Part shown: positions 1-4,278 of the stretch, one piece after another
How positions within the stretch are numbered: the stretch's first letter is position 1
Layout: each line of letters begins with the position of its first letter
Source of the DNA: Acidimangrovimonas sp.
GTDB taxonomy: Bacteria > Pseudomonadota > Alphaproteobacteria > Rhodobacterales > Rhodobacteraceae
DNA: 6,784 nt
Direction of reading: 5' to 3'
Assembly: GCA_030147905.1 (NCBI GenBank)
Contig: JASBUM010000067.1
Coordinates: forward strand, 1 to 6,784
The notes under the pieces: model-generated
The model's database searches: none
Told to the model about the DNA's origin: nothing
The model's input: the letters and a program-made list of their open reading frames with translations, nothing else
Made by a program: the position numbers and the translations under genes

Positions 1-638
1 TGCGCACCGCTGCGGCCTCGGCGGTCTCCATCCGGCACCTTGCGCGCGCGGATGCACAGGTTCTGGGCATGATCGGGGCCGGCCATCAGGCGGGCTTCCA
101 GCTTCGTGCCGCGCTGGAGCAGCGCCGCTTCGAGAAGGTCATCGCCTGGAACCCGCACCCCGAGATGCTGCCCAATCTCGCGCGGGTCGCCGAGGAGGCC
201 GGCGTTCCCCTCGAGCCGGTCGAATTGCAAGACATGCGCGCAGCCGACGTGATCATCACCATCACCTCGTCCTTCGCGCCGATCCTGCTGGCCGAGCATG
301 TCGCGCCGGGCACGCATCTGGCCTGCATGGGGACCGATACCAAGGGCAAGCAGGAACTCGACGCCGCCCTGGTCGCCCGCGCGCGCGTCTTCACCGACGA
401 GGTGGCCCAGGCCGTGGCCATCGGCGAGGCGCAGCATGCCGTGGCCGAGGGCTTGCTTGCGCCCGCCGACATCGCCGAGATCGGCGCCGTCATAAACGGC
501 GACGATCCGGGCCGGCGTTCGCCCGACGAGGTGACGCTGTTCGACGGCACCGGCGTCGGGCTCCAGGATCTGGCGGTGGCGGCCGCCGTGGTCGAACGCG
601 CGCGTGAACGCGGCGTGGCGATCGAGGTGGAATTCTGA
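1..638 (+). CDS. bhcD: Ornithine cyclodeaminase/mu-crystallin family protein, probable iminosuccinate reductase BhcD (5' end missing)
   Basis: The reading frame is open from the first complete codon at 3 (RTAAASAVSIRHLARADAQ) to the TGA at 636-638, so the start lies left of the window and 211 residues are visible of the usual 310-330. RTAAASA followed by VLGMIGAGHQAGFQLRAA is the family's dinucleotide-binding entry (GxGxxA loop at visible residues 25-30), so this is the NAD(P)-binding C-terminal two thirds. Further family features are ADVIITITSS, the CMGTDTKGKQEL stretch, FTDEVAQAVAIGEAQHA and the closing FDGTGVGLQDLAVA. These stretches match my memory of BhcD, the iminosuccinate reductase that forms L-aspartate in the beta-hydroxyaspartate cycle of glyoxylate assimilation. 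The neighbouring bhcABC genes, if present, would lie to the left and cannot be seen. The family call is firm and the BhcD assignment is probable. Alternatives are EutC of ectoine degradation, ornithine cyclodeaminase or an alanine dehydrogenase. The protein is cytosolic. Confidence 0.85.
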   Translation, partial: RTAAASAVSIRHLARADAQVLGMIGAGHQAGFQLRAALEQRRFEKVIAWNPHPEMLPNLARVAEEAGVPLEPVELQDMRAADVIITITSSFAPILLAEHVAPGTHLACMGTDTKGKQELDAALVARARVFTDEVAQAVAIGEAQHAVAEGLLAPADIAEIGAVINGDDPGRRSPDEVTLFDGTGVGLQDLAVAAAVVERARERGVAIEVEF

Positions 639-645
639 ACGCCGC

Positions 646-672
646 GCGACGCCCCTCGGGAGAGGGTGTCGC
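646..672 (+). terminator. GC-rich hairpin after the bhcD-like gene, possible terminator
   Basis: Seven bases after the stop codon, 646-657 pairs with 662-672 around a GGGA loop. This gives about 11 base pairs with one bulged C and one G-T wobble. The only T run (TTTTT, 691-695) lies about 18 bases further on, so it is not a textbook intrinsic terminator. Its position at a convergent gene end supports a role in 3' end formation. Confidence 0.4.
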
Positions 673-702
673 GGCCGCGAGCATTCCGGATTTTTCAGGC
701 AT

Positions 703-719
703 GGCCGCGGCGCGCGGCC
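703..719 (-). terminator. Perfect 7-bp hairpin after the EthD-family gene, possible terminator
   Basis: GGCCGCG and CGCGGCC pair perfectly around a 3-base loop, 19 bases beyond the EthD-family stop codon on the - strand. No T tract follows in that direction. With the hairpin at 646-672 it makes the 100-bp convergent gap strongly structured. A hairpin-only or Rho-assisted terminator is an inference. Confidence 0.33.
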
Positions 720-738
720 CGGTAGCCGAAGAGGCGCC

Positions 739-1044
739 CTAGAGAACTTCGCCGACGACGACCATGGGGTCGCCATTGTAGAAGTTGCCGATATCGTCGC
801 GCAGTTGCGCGAGTTCGGGCATCGCCCTCTCCATCGCGGCGCGATCGGCGAATACCAGTGTCGCGATCGCGTGGAACGGCGCCGGTGCATCGCCGAAGCC
901 GGACAGGCCGCGGCAGATCTGCTTTTGGCTGAGCGCGTTACCCAGAAGCTTGGCCACCAGCGGCCCGTGCTTCTGACCGTAATAGTCGAAATCGAATTTG
1001 GTGCCACCCGCTGTCGGGTAGGCGACTTGAACCGAACAGGCCAT
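739..1044 (-). CDS. EthD-family (dimeric alpha-beta barrel) protein
   Basis: This is a 101-residue protein that begins MACSVQVAYPTAGGTKFDFD and continues YYGQKHGPLVAKLLG. That matches the EthD pattern of a short first strand followed by FDxDYYxxxHxPLV, with the His at residue 26 sitting where EthD proteins have theirs. The middle carries AIATLVFADRAAMERAM, and the C-terminal half ends FYNGDPMVVVGEV, the usual closing strand. The length is normal for the family (about 100 residues). The frame is open 21 codons further upstream to 1107, but the ATG at 1044 is preferred because the conserved first strand starts there and GGGGGAA lies about 4 bases before it. EthD proteins form ferredoxin-like dimers. 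The name comes from a gene needed for ethyl-tert-butyl-ether degradation, but most members have no known reaction. It stands alone and convergent with the bhcD-like gene, with its own likely promoter at 1113-1141. The function here is unknown. Confidence 0.85.
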   Translation of the reverse strand: MACSVQVAYPTAGGTKFDFDYYGQKHGPLVAKLLGNALSQKQICRGLSGFGDAPAPFHAIATLVFADRAAMERAMPELAQLRDDIGNFYNGDPMVVVGEVL

Positions 1045-1094
1045 GAATTCCCCCGAAACCTGAAGCGCCGGGTCTGAGCCCGGCGCCAACAATA

Positions 1095-1140
1095 ATATGT
1101 AACGCACCGTATGTTATATACTGTTGTCATATGTTGCGCA
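1095..1140. repeat. Two 12-bp near-identical direct repeats, with a weaker third copy, over the EthD promoter
   Basis: ATATGTAACGCA (1095-1106) and ATATGTTGCGCA (1129-1140) agree at 10 of 12 positions. A weaker copy, GTATGTTATATA, lies at 1109-1120. The outer copies are 34 bp apart and overlap the proposed start point and -35 element, which is where an operator would be expected. I found no ATGT-N8-ACAT pattern of the kind described for some PadR proteins, so the binding protein is unknown. Confidence 0.35.
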
Positions 1141-1141
1141 A
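1113..1141 (-). promoter_or_regulatory. Candidate sigma70-type promoter for the EthD-family gene
   Basis: Read on the - strand, TTGCGC (1141-1136) is separated by 17 bases from TATAAC (1118-1113). The -10 matches the consensus in five of six positions and the -35 in three of six, with ideal spacing. The site lies in the most A/T-rich stretch of this part of the window and would give a leader of roughly 60 bases before the ATG at 1044. Confidence 0.45.
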
Positions 1142-1201
1142 GAAAGGATGGCGGCGGCGCGTCTAGAAACAGATTGTGGCTTGGTGGGAAACTTGATTGC
1201 G

Positions 1202-1230
1202 TTGATATCATTCGTTTAGCATGATAAAAT
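1202..1230 (+). promoter_or_regulatory. Near-consensus sigma70-type promoter facing right
   Basis: TTGATA (1202-1207), a 17-base spacer and TAAAAT (1225-1230) match the TTGACA/TATAAT pattern at five of six positions each with ideal spacing. Transcription would start near 1237. The next convincing start codon in this direction is the padR GTG at 1778, so the transcript would have a leader of about 540 bases or would be a separate RNA. In a GC-rich alphaproteobacterium such a close match is uncommon by chance. Confidence 0.5.
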
Positions 1231-1236
1231 CGCTTC

Positions 1237-1398
1237 ATTGGGAAACGTCTTTTGAGTCCATGCCTTTTCCGAAGGGGAAGGGGCGCAGGTATTTTTGCGG
1301 CGTCTTGCGCTGTACAAATCATTGCAAATCGCATGCCCGGTGTGGCGCGCATCCCGGTGCGGGGATGGCCGGCCGGTGTGGCGTCGTGCCGGGCATGT
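1237..1398 (+). ncRNA. Candidate structured RNA or structured 5' leader
   Basis: This segment lies directly downstream of the promoter at 1202-1230. On the + strand, 1263-1270 pairs with 1274-1281 (8 bp, 3-base loop). 1283-1289 pairs with 1304-1310 (7 bp, one wobble). The bases 1331-1348 pair with 1381-1398 in a run of 18 pairs, several of them G-U. Inside that long stem sits a second hairpin, CATCCC (1350-1355) with GGGATG (1362-1367). Because of the G-U pairs, the long stem forms only in RNA copied from this strand. No terminator with a T run follows, so the 3' end is a guess: it could be a free small RNA or the leader of padR. I recognise no known RNA family. Confidence 0.33.
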
Positions 1399-1436
1399 CC
1401 TATAGTCGGGGCATACCCGTTGGGTCTGACACCGCC

Positions 1437-1492
1437 CCTGACGCCGTCCCGAACACCGTCCCGAACACCCCCTGACACCGTCCCGAGCACCG
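1437..1492 (+). repeat. 22-bp direct repeat with an internal 12-bp tandem repeat
   Basis: The 22 bases at 1437-1458 recur at 1471-1492 with two differences (34-bp period). Between and within them the 12-mer CCGTCCCGAACA stands in exact tandem at 1444-1455 and 1456-1467 and recurs with one change at 1478-1489. A partial further copy (CTGACACCG) begins at 1426. It may be a repeated protein binding site or slippage-generated sequence, and there is no coding explanation. Confidence 0.6.
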
Positions 1493-1538
1493 CCTTGAAC
1501 CGGGGCCTGGGTGCCAAAGATCAGATGCCGCCCCATGG

Positions 1539-1566
1539 CCGGGGTTTCGGTGACCGGGGTTTCGGT
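1539..1566 (+). repeat. 15-bp-period tandem repeat
   Basis: CCGGGGTTTCGGT occurs exactly at 1539-1551 and again at 1554-1566, so the repeat period is 15 bp. It lies in the non-coding stretch before padR, downstream of the repeat cluster at 1437-1492, and has a different sequence. Confidence 0.6.
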
Positions 1567-1745
1567 TTGCTGGATCTCCGTTACGCCCTATCGATGGATC
1601 CCGGCCGCCGCGGCCTGCGTCGCGAAGGGGCTGGTGCGCTTGCGACAGGGCGCGGCGCCTTGTGCCCGGCACGAAAGCTTGCCAAAGTCGCATCCGGGCG
1701 CGGTGCCCCGTCCGCGGGACGGAATTCGGCCGCGTTCGTCGGGAC

Positions 1746-1761
1746 CGGCGCGGCCGCGCCG
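1746..1761. promoter_or_regulatory. 16-bp perfect palindrome just before the padR ribosome binding site, candidate operator
   Basis: CGGCGCGGCCGCGCCG equals its own reverse complement over all 16 bases. It ends three bases before the Shine-Dalgarno sequence at 1765-1771. PadR proteins bind DNA as dimers and often repress their own gene, so autoregulation here is plausible. It could equally be an RNA hairpin that hides the ribosome binding site, or chance in GC-rich DNA. A smaller hairpin (CCGTCC, loop GCG, GGACGG) lies upstream at 1708-1722. Confidence 0.35.
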
Positions 1762-1764
1762 TGC

Positions 1765-1771
1765 AGAGGAG
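1765..1771 (+). promoter_or_regulatory. Ribosome binding site that fixes the padR start at a GTG
   Basis: AGAGGAG is followed after six bases by GTG (1778-1780). This favours the GTG over the in-frame ATG at 1796, which has no comparable sequence in front of it. Confidence 0.7.
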
Positions 1772-1777
1772 ACAGCC

Positions 1778-2473
1778 GTGAGCGACGGATCTGGAATGCC
1801 GGTCGAGGACGATGAAACCGGGCAGATGCCCGCGTTGCGGCCGATTTCCTATCTGGTTCTCGGCATGATCGGATTGCGCGGCGCCTCCACTTCCTACGAG
1901 ATCAAGCGTGCGGCGGACCGGACGGTTCACTATTTCTGGGGGTTTTCGCATTCGCAGCTCTATGGCGAGCCGGAGCGGTTGGCCAAGGCGGGCCTGCTGA
2001 CCAAGCACCAGGAGGAGACCGGGCGCCGGCGCAAGACCTATGCGCTGACGGCCCGCGGCCGCGACGCGTTGCGGCAATGGCTGCGACAGCCTCCGCCGGG
2101 GATGTTCGAATATCGCGACCCGGCGGTGCTGCAATTGTTCTTCAGCGACTTCATGACCGACGAGGAGCTTGTCGCCCTGGCCCGGCACGAGGTGGAATTG
2201 TGCCGCGAGCGGATGCAACTCTACGAAGAGATCCAGCGTCGAAATGCCTGGCGGGGGGCCGAGGGCGAGCGGCGGATGGCACCGTTGAAATACGGTTTCC
2301 GACTTACGGAGACGGTGATGAACATCTGGCAGGAGGTGGCCGACGACCCGCCCCGGGGCACGCTGCCCGCGGTCGAGATGGCGCCCGATCCCGCCCCCGA
2401 CAGCGGGGGGAAGGCCGGCAAGGCGGCAGTGCGAGGCGCGACCGAACCGGGAAAGAGGCGCGGGCGCAGCTAG
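1778..2473 (+). CDS. PadR-family transcriptional regulator
   Basis: The protein has 231 residues from the GTG chosen by its ribosome binding site; a start at the ATG at 1796 would shorten it by six. Residues about 19-104 are the PadR winged helix: [20 protein letters not shown], then [20 protein letters not shown] as the recognition helix, and a basic wing [22 protein letters not shown] ahead of DALRQWL. Residues about 110-190 are the helical C-terminal domain used for dimerisation (the Vir_act_alpha_C type of longer PadR proteins), with a charged stretch [16 protein letters not shown]. The last 40 residues are a Pro/Gly/Lys/Arg-rich tail with no clear fold. PadR proteins are usually repressors released by small aromatic or other ligands, and targets tend to be adjacent. 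Candidate targets are the EthD-family gene, the crotonase gene and padR itself. The upstream region carries repeats and palindromes. The stop codon sits in the CTAG that begins the duplicated ytoQ end at 2470-2515. Confidence 0.88.
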   Translation: MSDGSGMPVEDDETGQMPALRPISYLVLGMIGLRGASTSYEIKRAADRTVHYFWGFSHSQLYGEPERLAKAGLLTKHQEETGRRRKTYALTARGRDALRQWLRQPPPGMFEYRDPAVLQLFFSDFMTDEELVALARHEVELCRERMQLYEEIQRRNAWRGAEGERRMAPLKYGFRLTETVMNIWQEVADDPPRGTLPAVEMAPDPAPDSGGKAGKAAVRGATEPGKRRGRS

Positions 2474-2515
2474 AGCTTGCCGGTCAGCACGTCTAGAGTT
2501 TTCCGGTCAGCACGT
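2470..2515. repeat. 23-bp tandem duplication of the ytoQ 3' end
   Basis: Bases 2470-2492 and 2493-2515 are directly adjacent copies that differ at two positions (2476/2499 and 2479/2502). Read on the - strand both encode V-L-T-G-K-L-stop, and the two differences are synonymous (GGA AAA versus GGC AAG). The inner copy is the present end of the YtoQ gene. The outer copy lies beyond its stop, and its CTAG contains the padR stop codon. Confidence 0.9.
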
Positions 2516-2933
2516 AGCGAAGCGCGCGCGCGACCTGGTCGGGCGTCTGTGCCACGGCATTAGCGGCGGCATCCACTTCCTTCAACGCATGTTGATGCTC
2601 GGGCGGGTGCATCACGATGATCGGCTTGCCGAGCGCGGCCGCGTAGCCCGCGTCGAAGGCGGCGTTCCACTGGCGATATTTCTCGCCGAAGCAGACGACC
2701 ATCACGTCACAGTTCTCGATCCCGTTGCGGGTGCGGATCGCGTTCAGAAGCGCACCCTTGTGATCGTGCCAGAACTTCTCGGACTCCCCGCCCAGGATCT
2801 CGGCGCCGCAATCGTCGGAGGCCGCGTGGTCGGTGACCGGCCCCGACCATTCGATGTCCAGCCCGGAGCAGGCGCGTTTCACCTCTTCGCGCCAGTCGCT
2901 GTGGATCTCGCCGGAGAGATAGACCTTCAGCAT
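2493..2933 (-). CDS. ytoQ: YtoQ-family protein
   Basis: A 146-residue protein that follows the YtoQ family almost throughout. It starts [20 protein letters not shown], continues [18 protein letters not shown], then [16 protein letters not shown], and ends with [19 protein letters not shown] and [19 protein letters not shown]. The length equals that of the Bacillus subtilis namesake (about 148). The fold resembles the nucleoside 2-deoxyribosyltransferase-like group (Gly-Glu near the first strand, the DHxASDD stretch at residues 35-41, FDAGYAxALGKP near the end), but no reaction has been assigned to the family as far as I know. The ATG at 2933 fits the conserved N terminus and has AAGGGA about 8 bases before it; the much longer open frame upstream is non-coding overlap. 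It is convergent with padR and divergent from the crotonase gene. Its last 23 bases are duplicated beyond the stop. The protein is likely cytosolic, with no signal peptide. Confidence 0.93.
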   Translation of the reverse strand: MLKVYLSGEIHSDWREEVKRACSGLDIEWSGPVTDHAASDDCGAEILGGESEKFWHDHKGALLNAIRTRNGIENCDVMVVCFGEKYRQWNAAFDAGYAAALGKPIIVMHPPEHQHALKEVDAAANAVAQTPDQVARALRYVLTGKL

Positions 2934-3263
2934 GACGTGATTCCCTTTTGCCGTTGCGAAGGGGCGCAAGGTGCCGGGGCAGGGCTCGATTGGCAAGGGC
3001 GGGCCGTGGGCCGCCTCGCCGGTTGGCCGGATCGCGCCGGCGGTGGCGGCCCAAGGTCGGCGCGGATCCGCGACGCGACGTCGCCGCACGCGGGATTGAC
3101 AAGGCGGTGCGCGGCAAAGGAGAACCGGAACTTGCACCGGGACGGCCCGGAGGCCCGCACCCCGGGCGGCGGACCGCTTGAGCGGGCGGGCCGCCGGACG
3201 GTTGCGGGCCTTCGTCAGCGCCGCGCCCGGCAGTCCGACGCCCCAAGGAGGAGAACGCCCCAG
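2934..3263. other. Divergent spacer between ytoQ and the crotonase gene
   Basis: This 330-bp stretch must hold promoters for both flanking genes. Two perfect palindromes stand side by side: CGCGGATCCGCG (3061-3072) and GCGACGTCGC (3075-3084). TTGACA lies just after them at 3096-3101. A nested GC-rich hairpin with arms 3165-3170 and 3190-3195, and an inner CCGC-TTGA-GCGG at 3174-3185, precedes the crotonase ribosome binding site. No convincing -10 for ytoQ was found. Open frames run across the spacer on both strands but show no family resemblance. Confidence 0.55.
3061..3101 (+). promoter_or_regulatory. Palindromes followed by a perfect -35-like TTGACA, candidate crotonase control region
   Basis: A consensus TTGACA at 3096-3101 faces the crotonase gene, but the 16-18 base spacing leads to GC-rich sequence with no good -10, so the promoter is uncertain. 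Two perfect palindromes, 3061-3072 and 3075-3084, with centres 13 bp apart, lie just upstream, where activator or repressor sites are common. Confidence 0.28.
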
Positions 3264-4073
3264 ATGACTGCCGCAGCCGAATTGCCGCCGTTCGAAAACC
3301 TGCGCGTCGCGCGCGACGAAGACGGGGTCTGGCTTGTCACGCTCGACCGGCCAGCCAAGCGCAATGCGCTGGATGCCGCGACGATCGAGGAACTGATCGC
3401 GCTTTTCTCCGTCGCGCCGCGCCGCGATGCGCGCGCGATCGTCCTTGCCGGGGCAGGGGACCATTTCTGCGCCGGGCTCGATCTTGTCGAACATCATCGT
3501 GCCGACCGCAGCCCGGCCGAGTTCATGCATCTCTGCATGCGCTGGCACGAGGCGTTCAACAAGATGGAATACGGCGGGGTGCCTGTCATCGCGGCGCTTC
3601 ACGGCGCGGTCGTGGGCGGCGGGCTGGAACTGGCCAGCGCGGCCCATGTGCGCGTCGCCGATCAGACGACCTATTTCGCCCTGCCCGAGGGGCAGCGCGG
3701 CCTGTTCACCGGCGGGGGGGCGACCATCCGGGTGGCCGATCTGGTCGGCAAGGCGCGCATGATCGACATGATGCTGACCGGGCGCGTCTATCAGGGGCAG
3801 GAGGCCGTCTCGGTCGGCCTTGCGCAATATCTGGTCGACGGCTCCAGTCTCGATCACGCGATGGCGCTAGCGCGTCGTGCGGCCGCCAATCTTCCGCTGA
3901 CCAATTTCGCCATCTGCTCGGCGGTGAGCCACATGCAGAACATGTCGGCGCTCGATGCCGCCTATGCCGAGGCGGTGGTGGCGGGAATCGTCAACACCCA
4001 GCCCGACGCGCGTGCGCGCCTACAGGCCTTCGCCGACAAGAGCGCGCCGCGCGTGCGACCCAATAGCGACTGA
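3264..4073 (+). CDS. Crotonase/enoyl-CoA hydratase family protein
   Basis: The protein has 269 residues, normal for the family, starting at the ATG preceded by AGGAGGAG (3246-3253). Residues 22-36 hold [16 protein letters not shown], the classic first crotonase segment. The oxyanion-hole strands are FCAGLDL (68-74) and [11 protein letters not shown] (113-123). Both acidic residues of true hydratases appear to be kept: Glu122 in GGGLELA and Glu142 in [10 protein letters not shown], aligned with Glu144 and Glu164 of rat enoyl-CoA hydratase. A hydration or dehydration reaction on an acyl-CoA is therefore likelier than a decarboxylase or isomerase role. The [20 protein letters not shown] segment followed by [20 protein letters not shown] replaces the usual PGxGGTQRL wording and suggests a separate subfamily. 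The substrate cannot be told from sequence. No beta-oxidation partner is adjacent, and it is flanked by divergent ytoQ and the convergent PCMT-like gene, so it is probably a single-gene unit, perhaps under PadR control (inference). The protein is cytosolic. Confidence 0.9.
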   Translation: MTAAAELPPFENLRVARDEDGVWLVTLDRPAKRNALDAATIEELIALFSVAPRRDARAIVLAGAGDHFCAGLDLVEHHRADRSPAEFMHLCMRWHEAFNKMEYGGVPVIAALHGAVVGGGLELASAAHVRVADQTTYFALPEGQRGLFTGGGATIRVADLVGKARMIDMMLTGRVYQGQEAVSVGLAQYLVDGSSLDHAMALARRAAANLPLTNFAICSAVSHMQNMSALDAAYAEAVVAGIVNTQPDARARLQAFADKSAPRVRPNSD

Positions 4074-4096
4074 TCGGGGCGGGGCCGTCCGCGGTC

Positions 4097-4122
4097 GCGC
4101 AGGCCACGGGCCGCGGCTGCGC
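4097..4122 (+). terminator. Hairpin after the crotonase gene, weak terminator candidate
   Basis: GCGCAG (4097-4102) pairs with CTGCGC (4117-4122), with two more pairs possible after a bulge, starting 24 bases after the stop codon. No T run follows. The remainder of the convergent gap up to 4278 holds only a purine run (GAAAGAAGGGGGGG, 4142-4155) and no recognisable gene. Confidence 0.28.
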
Positions 4123-4245
4123 AGATGGCGGGGGAGAGCGCGAAAGAAGGGGGGGCGAACATCCTTGTGCATCGCCAGCCGCGACGGCAGCACCCACCTT
4201 CGCCTGCGCCAGATGGTCCCTGACGCTTGCCACCGCTTCCCGGAC

Positions 4246-4271
4246 AGCGGCCCGGTGCCGGACCCGGGGCT
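4246..4271 (-). terminator. Hairpin after the PCMT-like gene, weak terminator candidate
   Basis: AGC (4246-4248) pairs with GCT (4269-4271), and CCCGG (4251-4255) with CCGGG (4264-4268), with a two-base bulge and an 8-base loop. It begins eight bases past the PCMT-like stop on the - strand. No T tract follows. Confidence 0.28.
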
Positions 4272-4278
4272 GCCGGGA

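Larger units (their letters stand above)
1045..1777. other. Long stretch without a convincing gene between the EthD-family and padR genes
   Basis: About 730 bp lie between the two divergent starts. Reading frames are open in several phases, but their products are Arg/Pro/Gly-rich, run through direct repeats, match no family I know and lack good ribosome binding sites. The first 250 bases are A/T-richer than the surroundings and hold a left-facing and a right-facing promoter. From 1263 to 1398 the sequence can fold into several stem-loops on the + strand. From 1437 to 1566 there are two sets of short direct repeats. The last 70 bases hold a 6-bp hairpin and a 16-bp palindrome before the padR ribosome binding site. 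The stretch between about 1567 and 1700 shows nothing I can name. Confidence 0.6.

Noticed and set aside
1185..1216. EcfG-type general stress promoter (GGAAC-N16/17-CGTT)
   Set aside because: GGAAA and CGTT are present but 21 bases apart, and the first element lacks its last conserved base.
1221..1475. An 84-residue Cys-containing open frame
   Set aside because: Its ATG lies inside the spacer of the proposed promoter, there is no ribosome binding site, and the Cys spacing fits no metal-binding family I know.
1437..1566. CRISPR-like repeats
   Set aside because: The repeats are too short, too few and have no regular spacers, and no cas gene is present.
1511..1777. An N-terminal extension of PadR
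   Set aside because: The extra residues are low-complexity and unlike PadR, and the ribosome binding site at 1765-1771 supports the GTG at 1778.
1252..1815. A 187-residue open frame in the spacer before padR
   Set aside because: The product is Arg/Gly/Pro-rich, passes through the direct repeats, lacks a ribosome binding site and overlaps the true padR start in another frame.
1400..2218. A 272-residue open frame on the - strand
   Set aside because: It is antisense to the conserved PadR winged helix and shows no family resemblance; such frames are common in GC-rich DNA.
2589..3263. An upstream extension of the crotonase frame
   Set aside because: It is antisense to ytoQ. The conserved crotonase start and a strong AGGAGGAG support the ATG at 3264.
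2934..3857. An upstream extension of the ytoQ frame
   Set aside because: It runs antisense to the crotonase gene, and the YtoQ family begins at [10 protein letters not shown] (ATG at 2933).
3991..4233. An 80-residue open frame on the - strand in the crotonase/PCMT gap
   Set aside because: It overlaps the crotonase 3' end, has Arg/Ala/Pro-rich composition and no family resemblance.
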